Source of the DNA: Camellia lanceoleosa
Lineage: Eukaryota; Streptophyta; Magnoliopsida; Ericales; Theaceae
Direction: 5' to 3'
Assembly: GCA_025200525.1 (NCBI GenBank)
Contig: CM045762.1
Coordinates: 78,551,217-78,615,216, forward strand
Length of the DNA: 64,000 bases
In this document: positions 11,655 through 22,790 of the stretch, piece by piece
Numbering within the stretch: position 1 is the stretch's first letter
Layout: each line of letters begins with the position of its first letter
Position numbers and translations under genes: made by a program
Notes under the pieces: model-generated
Databases searched by the model: none
What the model saw: only the letters and a program-made list of their open reading frames with translations
What the model was told of the DNA's origin: nothing

Positions 11655-12861
11655 TAATAGTATAATATTTTAACCATATTACTAATAATATGATTGTTGA
11701 TAAAGTGTGTAAGGAGGTAGGGTAATATACCATTTTTTACTATAATGAAGTTAAATAAATTAAATTCACATTGAATTTGAAAATCAATATATTATTACGA
11801 AGTAACTTTCAAAATGAGAGGCAAAGATCACAAACAAATAGAAGATAAACAAATCTCTCACATAGAGGAAAAATTTGAATCCCTATTCTCCTACAAAACT
11901 GGAAAGATTTTGATCAACAAACTATCCCGATTCTCCCTTTTTTTTTTCACATAGATTTTATTTATTTATTTATTTAATTTTTGTCATTCATTAGAACCTA
12001 CATTGGCCTATTTTAAAGGATGGGTATAATGCTTCGACTAATGCGTATACTTTAACGAGGTCACATGGTCTACATAATACAACACATTTTTTATTTGGAT
12101 CCAACTCTTGAATTGTAACGACCCATCACGTATAATGATTAGTACTTAATTAATTAAGGAGATTTAGATTTTAAGTGCCAATTATTCTAATTTAATCTGA
12201 GATATATGAAAATTATAGAGACTGATTCGTATGTGATTCTGTTGAGGATTTATTTTGAAATTAGAAATTTAAAGCCTAAATGACTCAAGAAAGTACAAAT
12301 AGTGAATTGAATTATTTAAATTTTGACTATCGAACCATATGAGAGTTTAATTAAATATTGAATTCAGATTTATAAAATTGAGATTTGATTAATTGGGCCC
12401 GAATTAGAGTTAATTAAGTTAAGAGGATTGAGAATTTAGATTATTACGAATTAAATTCATTTATGTGGTGCCTAATTCGAATATGTAATTTAATGACGAA
12501 ATTTTGAGTCTGATCAGAAATTGAAGGCTTAAATGATTTAAGAAACCAAAAATTGATGATGATAATAAGTTCAATTTAATATTTGGAACCTCCTTGTTTT
12601 ATTTTGGGACATTGATCGAAGTGGTAACATAATGGTAAAGTAGGAGTGAACCAAGAATTTAATTTGGATAAATTTTTCTACAAACAGTCGTCACTCTTTT
12701 GCCCTTTTCTTTTTCCACACTTTGAATTTGGGTGTGAGGTTTGAACCATTGGAAATCCTATTTCCGGGGCTTCGATTTAGACACAAGAACGACCTAGGAC
12801 GAAGTCCGGATGAGAGAGTTATGCCCGTTTGAAGTTTTGAAATTTGTGTTGGAAACAGGTA

Positions 12862-14146
12862 CGCTCGAGCAAGAAAAGCGACGCTTGAGCGGATTGCGCA
12901 AATTCAGCCAGTTTAAAGGCACTTTTCTAGATCATTCTTCACACTTTCATCTTCTTTCTTCATCCCTCTCACCCTAGGTCCGAAAACCCTAGGTTTTTGA
13001 CCTCAAATACCTTTCATTTCCCTAAGAATTGACCAAGATCTCTTACCAAAAAGTGAAGAAGGCTTGAAGCTCAACATTTTCAACCGATTGGAATTCGGAT
13101 TTGCAAAGGATTTTTTTTCTCAAAGCTTTGCTCTATTGTTTGATTCTTGAGGTAGGGGTCCTGGTTCTTCTTTAATACTTGCATTAATAGATAGATTTGT
13201 GTATTTTGGTTATATAAATGCAAAATCTACATTTTTGAGCATATAGTGTTATATCATGGAAATTGGAGGTTTAGGGTTTGAAGTGTTAGGATTCAATTAT
13301 TGGGATAAGATTATGGATTATGAACCTTGGGTGTATAATCAATGGGAAAATTGGAATAAAAAGAAGTGGTGTGAGAAGTTTTAATTTTTCTTGGAAGTCT
13401 TGATTTTTCTTGAAAACCCTAAGTTAATTCATAATGATAATGAATGATTTCGCCTAAATTGAAAGTAGAATCAAGAAATTGATAGGTTGAATTATATATA
13501 TACAAGTTTAATTGGATTTTGGAAGTGTTTGAAAATTATGTTAAAAATTAGCGATTGAACCTTTATCATGGGTATTGTAAATTTACATGCATCATAGATT
13601 TCTTGAGATTGAGAAGGATTAAATTCATGGAATTTAGAAGAATTGGGTTTTGAACATAAAATGAGTTACATGCATGTTCATGATTATGGAAGCTAATTAT
13701 TTTGGATTTGCTTTTGAATATCTTACATGAGTTTGAGTCTAGTTCCTACATGCATGAACAAATTCTACAAATTTTGATATTCTAATAGTACATTTGATTT
13801 TGAAAAAGAAGTTTAGAAAACCATGAGTTCATTGGTTTTGATTTTGAAGTTAAGTAAAGTTTTGATTTAAATAAATTAATTTTATGTTTCAAGATTTTGA
13901 GCAAATAATTTATGAATAGATAAGTGTTTATATTTTCTAAGGCATTTTCATGGTTTTGATCAAGATATGCATGGATTTAAAAAGAATTGAAAATGCGTTT
14001 GGAAGCCATTTTTGAGAAGTTCAAAATTCTGGAATTTTACAGACCGCTCGAGCGGACTAATTGTCGCTCGAGCGCAAATTAAAGGCTCCCAGTACTTTTT
14101 ATAGTCTTTTATAGACCGCTCGAGCGACTAAAGGCTCGCTTGAGCG
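12862..14146 (+). promoter_or_regulatory. Three CGCTCGAGCG pairs spaced 20 bp
   Basis: Decamers or one-mismatch versions start at 12862 and 12882, 14045 and 14065, and 14117 and 14137. Each pair is exactly 20 bp from start to start. The same spacing recurs four times in the related LTR at 47595-47817. The function is unknown; a dimeric binding site is one reading. Confidence 0.75.
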
Positions 14147-14715
14147 AACAACTATTCTCAGCATATTTTGGAAAGTTGCATTTAGTTCATATTTTTATTC
14201 CCATCTCTTCCCAAAGCATTCTAAACATGATTTATGACTCAATAAAGATGAACAAGCTACCAATCAACATAAATTAGTTGATTAAAGAATAAATCATTAA
14301 CTTAGTGATACTTGATTAAGAAGCCAAGTGAGGAATTGGTTTATTCAGAAAAGAACGATTTAGTAATAAAAGGGATTTGTGAAATGAGAACCCGATTCAT
14401 TTGACTAAAGAAAGAATAAGCGTAATGGGCCTTCGAATTATTTAGAAGAAAACAAGAAAGTCAAGTTTGATCAAAGGAGTAATATTGTGCTTCAATGTGT
14501 ATATGTTATGTGTTTATGTAGGTCATGCGCTATTGTCTGCTTGATCTATCTGATCTACTTCTGCTACTATTTGTGAGTAATAACTTAGTAAAGTTATGTT
14601 CAACTTTCTTTATTTTCTGTATGATAAATTCATATCTGTTTTTTGAAATGATATGTTCTGTACAATGAATGATTGTCCCATTTATGACATGTATTCGTGG
14701 CATCCTTAGCAACAT

Positions 14716-14970
14716 GTGATATCTGTTAGCTGTTACCCGGTATCGAAGGTCCTATTATGGGACTTATTATGTTTGTCATCTGTTACCCATACCGGAGGCT
14801 CCATCATGGAGCTCAGCATATATATTCTCTGTTACCCAGTATCGGAGGTTCCATTATGGAACTTATTATGTCTGCCATCTGTTATCCGTACCAGAGACTC
14901 CATCATGGAGCTCAGCATGTTTATTCTCTATTACCCGGATCCAGAGGTTCCTTTATGGAACTGGTTATTC
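14716..14970 (+). repeat. Tandem array of hairpin-forming ~56-bp units
   Basis: Five imperfect units of about 56 bp share 'tgttaccc', a variable GGTATCGGAG-like word and a small inverted repeat such as GGTTCCATTATGGAAC. Alternate units are more alike, which suggests a dimeric ~115-bp period. The related LTR at 46479-48881 has one such unit near 47160. Open frames of about 99 codons across the array are by-products of the repetition. Confidence 0.7.
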
Positions 14971-15647
14971 ATAACCACCATATGTTCTGCATCTATTTTG
15001 TATCTGTTCTGTTAGCGCTAATGGATGTACCACATATGATTAAGCATGAACTCTGATTTCTATATTTGATTTGAACAAGAATATGAATATGAATCTGTTT
15101 ATGAATCTGAATTATGATTTCTGAATCTGGTATGGACATTATTCATTAAAACCCTTTACTCTGTTATTATTCATTATGCTCTAACTCACTGTATTATTTA
15201 TGTATGTAGGTGATCAGGCGTGTGACCAGGCTTAGAGACATTTGTCTAGAATCTATTTTTGTCAGCCAACCTATGTGCCTCCTGTGGAGGTTTCGTATAT
15301 GTCAAGTAACTATGGCTATGTGATTTAAAGTTTAAGTTTTGTTTTCTCGTTTGGTTAACCAAGTCATGTGTATTTTGTAAATAGGGCTAAGTCTCTTTTT
15401 TTATCTAATTTGTATATATATAATGACTTAATGATGATGTGTATATATATAAAAAGTTTAAAATTTTTCTGTCTCATATAAGTCTGCACAACTCAATGGA
15501 TGTTGTATATTTGTTATTTGCTTCCGCTAGCCCCTAATATTATGTTAATTTGTCCCAGAAGCCTTCGGTAATCCTAGGATTACTGGCCAGTTACGATGCT
15601 AAACCTATAGGGGCGGGTTTGGGTCGTGACACGAATTGGACGATGCT

Positions 15648-15955
15648 GTTAGGCTACGGTGGACCTAATTCTGAGCCTATCTCGATGATCAAAACCATAT
15701 TGAGTTTGTCGAGTATATTGTCTCTATACAAAATTACGTTAATCGGATATCGATAACCACTTGATCAACTTGCATTTGTGTCTGTAATTTATTTTAAAAA
15801 CCATAATTACCATTGAAACAAATGCAAACTAATCAAATGGCTATCAATATCCAATCAACTTGGTTTTTTGTAAAAATGATGTACTTAACGAGCTCTACAC
15901 ATTCAACGGTTTTGATCATAAAAGGGACCTAGAATCAGACCCATCATGGCCTAAC
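15648..15955. mobile_element. MITE (long inverted repeat), copy A
   Basis: The left arm from 'gttaggctac' and the right arm ending 'catggcctaac' are imperfect reverse complements through the whole element. Matching inner words include 'tgatcaaaacc', 'gatatcgataaccacttgat' and 'tgcatttg', meeting near 15800. About 308 bp, no coding capacity. It shares inner sequence with 16366-16672. A clear target duplication was not found. Confidence 0.65.
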
Positions 15956-16365
15956 AATACTATCTAATCCGATTTCGGATTGCAGAGAAGTTATGGCCTT
16001 TTATTTTATTTTTACAATAAGGCTCACAACTTAAACACGAGAAGAACAGAGGCTAAAGAAGTGAGGTCTCATTTGGAAATTAATCGTTTTAATTAATTTT
16101 TCATATTTTTCATAAAAGAAGACATAAAAATAAAAAGAATGATATAATAATTTACAGTAACATTTTGACTTTTTAAATAGCAAATTCAAGTCCCAAACGG
16201 ACCTGAGTATGACATCTAATCTAAGTGTCCTAGAGCACGAAATTATTATAATTCACTCATGAACTGATATCAGACTTGTATAGCTCATCACAACCAACAA
16301 TTGCATAATGATATATAAATAAAAATGCACAGGCTTGTCTCTAATCCAAAATTGAATTCAAGCAT
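15956..16365. other. Intervening AT-rich sequence, nothing recognised
   Basis: I see no gene, repeat or regulatory element here that I can support. Confidence 0.5.
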
Positions 16366-16672
16366 GTTATTGGGCTTTGTGGTCTCACTATGGAGCCTAC
16401 ATTGATGGCCTGAACTACTCACTATGTAGGGATCATCAAGTACTTTATGTCTGCAAAAAATATGTTAATTAGATATCAATAGTCTCTTAATTAGATCAAA
16501 TTTGTGTTAATGGTTACTATGATTTTAAAAATAAATTATTGACACAAATGTATACAAATCAAGTGGCTATTGATATCTGATCAATGTGATTTTTTACAGA
16601 GATAAAGTACTCGACAAGTCCTACACTTTGAATAGTTCGAATTTTTGATGTGGGCTCCACAGTGGGCCCAAC
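16366..16672. mobile_element. MITE (long inverted repeat), copy B
   Basis: The two arms are reverse complements from 'gttattgggc' to 'gggcccaac', with inner matches 'ctatggagcc..acat', 'agtactttat', 'gatatcaatag' and 'aatttgtgt'. Same family as 15648-15955 by the shared inner words 'gatatc.ata.cc.cttgat' and 'gcatttgtgt'. Confidence 0.65.
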
Positions 16673-16754
16673 AACATGGTCCAGTTGGGACACCCAACTG
16701 GAGAGAAGCTTATCCCAAATAAAAATTATAAATCAATATATAAGATTGATAGTA

Positions 16755-16875
16755 ATAATAAATATATAAAAGGGCATTCGATCCATAAATCCAATTCTGG
16801 AGTTTCTTTGTATCAAGGTTAACTCTCTAAAAACCAAACCAAACCCTAACCATTCCTCTCTCTCCCTTTCGCGCT

Positions 16876-16909
<34 letters not shown>

Positions 16910-17060
16910 ATCATGCTTACAAAACCCTTACTAATTGTCGCTCTCATCCTCTCGTCTCTTTCATCCTTCTCTTTTCCCTCTCTCTCTCATTCATTTTATC
17001 GCCAGATTGATGTAGCAGCACTATAATGCAGCGGCGGGTAGTAGCCTCACTATTGGTGAC
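16755..17060 (+). promoter_or_regulatory. Promoter/5'-leader-like host segment cut by the Tekay element
   Basis: A TATA-like 'aatatataaaaggg' (about 16760-16774) is followed by an 'aaaccctaacc' telo-box-like word (16843-16853), a (CT)n leader (16878-16907) and then the short open frame at 16913. This order is what a plant transcription unit's 5' end looks like, but every element is weak alone and no expression evidence exists. The retrotransposon entered at 17060/17061. The other side resumes at 27043. Confidence 0.4.
16913..17026 (+). CDS. Short signal-peptide-like open frame (37 codons), doubtful
   Basis: An ATG after the CT-rich leader opens 37 codons. The product has a lysine near the start (MLTK), a run of hydrophobic residues (PLLIVALIL) and a Ser/Leu-rich stretch, which has the shape of a secretory signal peptide. 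The stop comes 34 bases before the retrotransposon junction, so the insertion does not interrupt this frame. CT-rich DNA readily encodes Ser and Leu, so the resemblance may be compositional. I do not recognise a family. It could be a first exon, an upstream ORF or chance. Confidence 0.2.
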   Translation: MLTKPLLIVALILSSLSSFSFPSLSHSFYRQIDVAAL

Positions 17061-17247
17061 TGTAGCACTTGAGCTCCTTAAAGCTTCTGGTAAATGTATT
17101 TGAACCCTTTATTTTATTTTGGGAATCTTTGGTGTTGTTGTACCTTAGTTTTGGAGGTGTACAAACTGATTTAAACTTGTTGGGATTGCTCGTTCATGCT
17201 CGTTCGCGTTGAAAAGTTTTTTGGAAACTTGAAAATCATGTTTTGGG

Positions 17248-17580
17248 GTCGACACCGGTCTTGGTGGTTTCGACACCTTCTCTTTTGTTTGCCACAAGGG
17301 TCGACACCAAAGCTGGGAAGGGTCGACCCTTGTTCTGAATTTGTTTACTGCATTTTGGTGTCAACACCAGATTTGGCGGTGTCGACACCTTCTCTTTTTG
17401 GTTAGCCGTAAGGGTCGACACCAATCTGTGGAAGGGTTGACCCTTGTTTTGTAGTTATCCACTGCATTTTGGTGTCGACACCAGCCTAGGGAAGGGTCGA
17501 CACCTGCAGTGTAGTCGCACTTAGTGTTCCAGATTTCTTCTTGGGTGTCGACACTTGTGTTGTGAATGGTCGACACCTGT
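17248..17580 (+). promoter_or_regulatory. Array of six GTCGAC palindrome pairs upstream of the TATA box
   Basis: GTCGAC or a one-base variant starts at 17248/17269, 17300/17322, 17360/17381, 17414/17436, 17474/17496 and 17547/17569. The within-pair distances are 21-22 bp and the pair-to-pair distances are 52-73 bp. Several are longer palindromes, GGTGTCGACACC and AAGGGTCGACCCTT. The array lies just upstream of the TATA box, in U3, so a promoter role is plausible but inferred. The 3' LTR keeps the same array (24943-25275). Confidence 0.8.
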
Positions 17581-17685
17581 GACTTTTTCCCAGATTTTTC
17601 TCACGGTTTGGACCTACTTTTTGGGGATATTTTGACTAGATATTTTGAGTTGGCTTTGGGACTTATATCTATTTTTGACCTAGTA

Positions 17686-17695
17686 CTATATAAAG
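17686..17695 (+). promoter_or_regulatory. TATA box of the 5' LTR
   Basis: CTATATAAAG, followed about 30-60 bases later by a CT-rich stretch. It is identical in the 3' LTR at 25381-25390. Confidence 0.65.
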
Positions 17696-19273
17696 GCCCT
17701 CACTTGACATTTTCTCTCACTTTTTCTTTCCTTTCCTCTCTCTAAACCGTGAAACACCTTCTCTCTCTCTCAAAAAGCACTTTTTACTCAAAGATCCTTA
17801 GATCTACTTGTTTGAAGACCTCTACTCACCTTGCTCCTTTGAGATTAAGTGTAGAGCTTGTCGAGGGTTTCATTTTGATCGAAGCAAAGCTTGGTTTCTC
17901 CTCCATCGACTTTTGGATTTTTCTTCCTTCTTCCCCTTCTAAGCTTGAAGTAGGGATAACTACTCATCTCTATGGTCTTTGACTTAAACTTGTAGTCATT
18001 TTGGTTAAATGTTGAAGTTGGGAAAGTTTGGGAGTTAGGGTTTCAAATCTTGAAATTTTAAAAGAGGGTTTTGTTCCTTTGAATTATGTATGTGTATTTG
18101 GGTCTTAACATGAGCCTATTGATGATTATTGTTAATATTTGGACCATTGGGTCAATATTGAGAAAGGAGAAAAATACCATAGTTGGGTATAGTTGGGTCA
18201 TTTGTGTATATGAGAGTAAAAGGTGGAGTTAGATTGAAATTGTTGATAATTTATCTGTTGAGGCATTTATTATCTGTTTAGAAATAATTACTTTGGGCTA
18301 TCGGTGGAGGATAGTCTTGATTGTTGCAGACACTGCATGATGATTAGGTGAATTAAAACTAATCAATTGAATATGTCATTGAATATGACGGTTGGAATAA
18401 TACATCGAATTTGTGTATTGATTGAACATGTATATGATAAACGTTTATATACATTGTATTGTGTGGGAGGAGATAAGGGATGTACTCTACGGTTTAGGAG
18501 GAGATAGAGGATGGACTCCTAAACTGGATGTTGTTTGGGAGGAGATAGGAAATGGACTCCATTGATACAGCAAATATGTGTATCTATTGTGAAGTATGAA
18601 AGTGTTATAATATGAGATTGATACAGTAAATATGTGTATCTATTGTGAAGTAAGGAAGTGTTTTGATATGAGTGATATCTCATTTGGAAATGAATTGTGG
18701 ATAAAGGAAATGTTCTAACATGAGATGTAAGCTCATTTAAAATTTGTCTGGCCAGGTTCTGAGCCATGTTTATTAATTGAAACAATATAAGTAAAGGAAA
18801 GTGGAATGACACATAGATTGTTTGTCATGGAGCTAGATTGTTTGCATGTTGGGTTTATATGAGTTAAACATTTATCAAATGCTAATGTTTTAGTTATTGC
18901 TCATATTATGTTTAGCATATCTCTACTGGGCATTGGCTCACCCTACATGGGACATCATTTTCAGGTGCAGGTGACATGCCACCTCCAAGAACGTAGCTTG
19001 GGAGGCGTGAGGCTGTTAGACCCTTTTGTTGATTCTTTTGTATTGCATGTATATCAAGCCAAGGGCTTATTTATGTAAAGAGTTAGAACTCTATTTTTGT
19101 TGAACCCAAGTGTTGACTTGGAAAGTTGTAAGCTCGCAGGGCATTTCTTTTGTTGTGAACATGTAATACTTTTGGACTAAATACTCTAATGAATGGAAAA
19201 ATGTTTATTTTCTCTTATGTTTATGGATGTCTCGAATGTATGATTTATGGGTTTATTTTGAGGGCATTACAAC

Positions 19274-19285
19274 TTGGTATCAGAG
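19274..19285 (+). other. Primer-binding site (tRNA-iMet type)
   Basis: TTGGTATCAGAGC begins three bases after the LTR's CA end, the canonical plant gypsy arrangement. Confidence 0.92.
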
Positions 19286-19676
19286 CGTACCGGGTTTGAA
19301 TACTTGGGTACATGGGAAGTGATTAGTATCACAATGTGTTTGTCTCGCTTGTTTGAGACTTATGCATGATGTTATAATTTTATTTGATAACATGTTTATG
19401 TGACTATGTGGGTATGGGATTTAGTTTATAGGATGTTGATTGGATCCTTGGGTTTCTGGGAGTCCTGTTGAAAAGGCACTTGATCAATGATGTTTCTAAC
19501 TGGAACTCTAGCGACGCCTCGGGACTGTCATTATCCGGAAATGAAATTCGTAAGTGCTTATGTGATTATGTACTTACGTGGAGTGAATTACAGTTATCCA
19601 TGCATAAGGACGCGAGTGTTATAGCTTCGGCACGTTTATGAATGTGCTAATGTTCTTTGTTACCTTTATTAGGATG

Positions 19677-20600
19677 TCAGGACGAGGACGTGGTAGTAGG
19701 CTAGGTAGGCCTAGGAGGCAGGAGGTGCCTATACCGAATGAAATTTTGGAGCAGCAGGAGGGTGTTGGTTAGGCCAATGTGGCCGAGCCAGTTGGTCAGC
19801 AGGCCATGGGCGCCTTAGCCCGCGAAATGGTAGGAGCTTTGAGGGAATCCGTGGACATTCTCAAAGCTGAGAATCAGGTCCAGGCCCATGTTGCTGAGGC
19901 AGGGCCTGTTTTTCTGAAGAGAGAGTTCTTCCAGTCTAACCCATACGAGTTTGTGGGTGATCCGAAAGAGCCACTTAAGGCTGATGAATGGCTCGAACAG
20001 ATGACGAAGACGTTTGAGATGCTAGGCATCGAAGACGGGGCTTTGAAGATGACCTTGGCGTCTTTCCAGCTGAAGGGAGACGCGGGTCAGTGGTGGAAGT
20101 TTGTCCGGGGCCGTATTGGTGGCACGTGGGAGGCCTTTGTAGATGCTTTCTAGGAGAAGTTTTTATCTCCAACTGTCAGAGAGAAGTTGAGAGACCAGTT
20201 CTATCAGCTTAAGCAGCTGAGTATGCCAGTGGCCGAGTTTGAGGCCGCATTTACCAGTTTATCCAGGTTTGCACCTGAGCATGTGGCGTTTGAGGAACGC
20301 CGTTGTCTTGAGTTTGAGAAGAAGCTGAGGCACGGGCTTAAGACTAGGGTTGCTGGGTCCATGACTAGTGAGTATGGATGCCTTGTAGATGCGGTGGTAC
20401 ATATTGAGATTATCATGCAGGAGGAGGAGAGGATGAAGGGCTCCAAGAGGAGTCAGGATGGCCAGGGGGACGGTAGGAGGCAGAGGGGTTCTAACCCTCA
20501 GCAGTCCCAGGGTGCATTTGCTAGATCGACATTTCCAGTGCCGAGTACAGGCCCTGGAAGAGGCAGACGTTACTTGTTATAAATGTGGTCAGCTGGGCCA
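19677..20600 (+). pseudogene. gag: gag of the Tekay element (broken)
   Basis: Starts at an ATG encoding a basic, Gly/Arg-rich N-terminus (MSGRGRGS) and proceeds through the retrotransposon gag domain. Recognisable stretches are 'FVGDPKEPLKADEWL' and 'QWWKFVRGR' in the first part, and 'FYQLKQ', 'FEAAFTSLSRFAPEH' and 'FEKKLRHGLK' in the second. A zinc knuckle (CYKCGQLGHKSPAC, C-x2-C-x4-H-x4-C) follows near 20575. TAG stops at 19770 and 20151 sit where the family has Gln. A frame break occurs near 20540-20560, after which the knuckle is read in the next frame. Gag would form the cytoplasmic virus-like particle; this copy cannot make it intact. Confidence 0.9.
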
Positions 20601-21450
20601 CAAGTCTCCAGCTTGCCCGCAGAAGGAAGGAGGGCAGAGAGCAGCTTCATCTTCGGCTCGACCTTAGAGCCAGAGTTAGGGCAGAGGCCAGCCGCTATCT
20701 TGTTACCAGTGTGGTCAGGCGGGGCACCTGAAGAGGTTTTGCCCGCAATTGAGTGGCACATCTGGTGTATTTGGGCCGAGGCAGATTTTTTAGCCAGCTC
20801 AGTCAGTTTAGGCCTCAAGGGCCAATCAGGGGGCTTCATCGTCCCAGTCTGTGCAGCAGTCTTTTGCTGCGAGAGGTGAGCATGTAGATCAGAAACCTTC
20901 TGGGCGCGTGTATGCTGTTACCGCGCAGGATCTTATACCGGCTCCATCTGTTGTGAAAAGTACCTTTTTGTTTTGGAACTCGGTTGCCAATGTGTTGATT
21001 GATACGGGTGCATCCCATTCATTTATATTTGCTGCATTTGTATCTGTTTTGGGGTTGGAGTTGGCACAGTTAGCATATCCTATTTGTGTTGTATCACCTG
21101 TTGGGGGTGAATTGATTTTGAAACAAGGATGTAGAGGTTGTGATATTGAGGTCGCCGACTACCGGCTTTCATTTTCTTTTGTAGTTACGGCTATGTCGGG
21201 TTTTGATATGATTTTGGGTATGGACTGGCCATCGTTATACCGGGCTATTATTGATTGTTATCGCCAGAGGGTCACAGTATGTACCTTGAGCGGGGATTGT
21301 TTTCGTTTCTTGGGGGATCGGGTTAGTAGTGTTTTGCCACCAGTGTATGATCCGCGAGGGCGGTGTGAGCTTAGTGGTCTTCTCGCTAGCTTTATGAGTA
21401 GTGAGTGTGATGAGACCCAGACTGTATTGCCGAGAGTGGTTTGTGAGTGT
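20600..21450 (+). pseudogene. pol: Second zinc knuckle and protease region (broken)
   Basis: A second knuckle (CYQCGQAGHLKRFC) lies near 20703-20745. TAG stops at 20665, 20677, 20791 and 20809 all replace CAG codons in a Gln-rich linker. From about 20851 an uninterrupted frame carries the aspartic protease active site DTGASHSF (21001-21024) and the family's later 'DMILGMDWP' word. The protease would cut the polyprotein. The active-site Asp-Thr-Gly is intact. Confidence 0.88.
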
Positions 21451-22343
21451 TCGGATGTTTTTCCCGAGGACCTTGTTAACTTACCACCTCATCGAGAGAT
21501 TGAGTTCTCTATTGATTTAGTGCCCAGTATGGCGCCGATTTCCATAGCACCTTACCGTTTTGCCCCAACCGAGTTGAGTGAGTTAAAGATTCAACTCCAG
21601 GAGTTGCTAAATAAGGGTTTTGTCCGTCCTAGTACTTCGCCGTGGGGAGCACTAGCCCTCTTTGCTAAAAAGAAAGATGGGGCTTTGAGACTTTGTATTG
21701 ATTACCGGAAATTGAATCGGGCTATGGTTAAGAACAAGTACCCTAGCCCTGTATAAATGATTTGTTTGACCAGTTGAAAGGGTCCCGTTGTTTCTCTAAG
21801 GTAGATTTGAGATCGGGTTACCATCAGTTGAGGGTTAGGGAGGAGGATATTCTGAAGACGGCATTCCGTACGCGGTATGGCCATTATGAGTTTCTGGTGA
21901 TGCCGTTTGGGCTCACCAATGCACCGGCAGTGTTTATGAACTTGATGAACCGGATCTTCCGGGAATTCTTAGATCGTTTTGTGGTCGTTTTCGTGGATGA
22001 CATTCTGGTTTATTCACCTTCTGAGGAGGAGCACGAGAAACACTTGAGAGTGGTGCTTGAGTTTCTTAGAGCCCATAAGCTATATGCTAAGTTTGGGAAG
22101 TGTGAGTTCTGGCTAAGAGAGGTTAAATTCTTAAGCCATGTAGTCTCTGGGGAAGGGGTATCTGTTGATACATCCAAGATTGAGGCAGTGCAAGATTGGG
22201 CACAGCCTAAGAGTATTTTTGAGATCGGTAGTTTTCTGGGATTAGCTGGGTATTACCGTCAGTTTGTGAAAGATTTCTCCAGGCTAGCTTCGCCGTTAAC
22301 TAGATTGACGCGGAAAGGGGTCAAATTTGTATGGAGTGAGACT
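21450..22343 (+). pseudogene. pol: Reverse transcriptase region (broken)
   Basis: The order of motifs is normal: '[20 protein letters not shown]', '[12 protein letters not shown]', 'LCIDYRKLN', '[12 protein letters not shown]', '[13 protein letters not shown]' and the catalytic box FVDDILVYS (about 21992-22018). Both Asp of the catalytic box are present. A single-base loss near 21750 shifts the frame just after 'NKYPSP', and a second break near 22343 ends the next frame. A normal enzyme would copy element RNA into DNA in the particle. Confidence 0.92.
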
Positions 22344-22790
22344 TGAAAAGTCATTCCAAGAGCTGAAGGTTAGACTTACCACAACTCCGGTTTTGATTAT
22401 TCCAGAGAGAGGCTTGGGTTATGTGGTTTATTGTGATGCCTCACGAGAGGGTTTGGGTTGTGTGTTGATGTAAGAGGGAAAAGTAGTAGCCTATGGCTTA
22501 CGTCAGTTGAAAATACACGAGAGGAATTACCCTACTCATGACCTAGAGTTAGCAGCTGTGATTTTTGCCTTGAAAATTTGGAGGCACTACCTTTATGGTG
22601 AGAGATTCGAGGTGTTCTTGGATCATAAGAGTCTGAAGTATCTGTTTACACAAAAAGACTTGAACTTGAGGCAGAGAAGGTGGATGGAGTTCATTGAGGA
22701 TTATGACTTTGAGTTGCACTATCACCCAGGAAAGGCCAACGTGGTGGCCGATGCCATTAGTAGGAAATCCAATAGTGATGTAACTTGTAT
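22344..22790 (+). pseudogene. pol: RNase H region (broken)
   Basis: After the frame break the reading resumes with 'KSFQELK', then 'YCDASREGLGCVL' and a TAA stop at 22471, followed by '[20 protein letters not shown]', '[11 protein letters not shown]' and '[15 protein letters not shown]'. These are the plant gypsy RNase H landmarks in order. The domain would degrade the RNA strand of the RNA:DNA hybrid. Confidence 0.9.

Larger units (their letters stand above)
2531..11750 (+). repeat. Duplicated block, copy 1 (interrupted by two insertions)
   Basis: Once the insertions at 4476-8146 and 8420-9818 are removed, this block aligns collinearly with 41890-48990 plus 60740-60815. Anchors include 'aatgtgaattttaa' (2670 and 42077), 'ccttggaaggatac' (3153 and 43604), 'ttgccttcttcagcttc' (4057 and 44117), 'gagctgttcatga' (8169 and 44562), 'tactattaactatatagatt' (10918 and 45789) and 'agtccctctatgcttcc' (11356 and 46270). 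It holds no gene. Segments 9819-11405 and 11655-12113 are AT-rich with nothing else recognisable. It may be a segmental duplication or two copies of a large unclassified repeat. Confidence 0.8.
12114..15631 (+). mobile_element. Solo LTR, TGTAACRACCC family (3.5 kb)
   Basis: Begins TGTAACGACCC and ends GGGTTTGGGTCGTGACA. It is flanked by TGAAT (12109-12113) and CGAAT (15632-15636), a 5-bp target duplication with one mismatch. There is no second LTR, primer site or polypurine tract nearby, so it is a solo LTR left by recombination. It shares its ends, the CGCTCGAGCG pairs and the 'atgctaaacc' 3' region with the minus-strand solo LTR at 46479-48881. The internal-domain lineage is unknown; a Ty3/gypsy origin is likely. 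Confidence 0.82.
17061..19271 (+). repeat. 5' LTR of the Tekay element
   Basis: 2211 bp, TGTAGCACTTGAG ... GGCATTACA. It contains the GTCGAC pair array (17248-17580), a TATA box (17686-17695), and a downstream region with a repeated 'gggaggagatag..atggactcc' motif near 18464-18560. Lengths are reduced relative to the 3' LTR by small deletions near 18200-18235. Confidence 0.95.

Noticed and set aside
14716..15056. Two 99-codon open frames in overlapping frames
   Set aside because: They lie across tandem hairpin units inside a solo LTR.
12114..15631. Full LTR retrotransposon
   Set aside because: Only one LTR between the two halves of the target duplication, with no internal domain.
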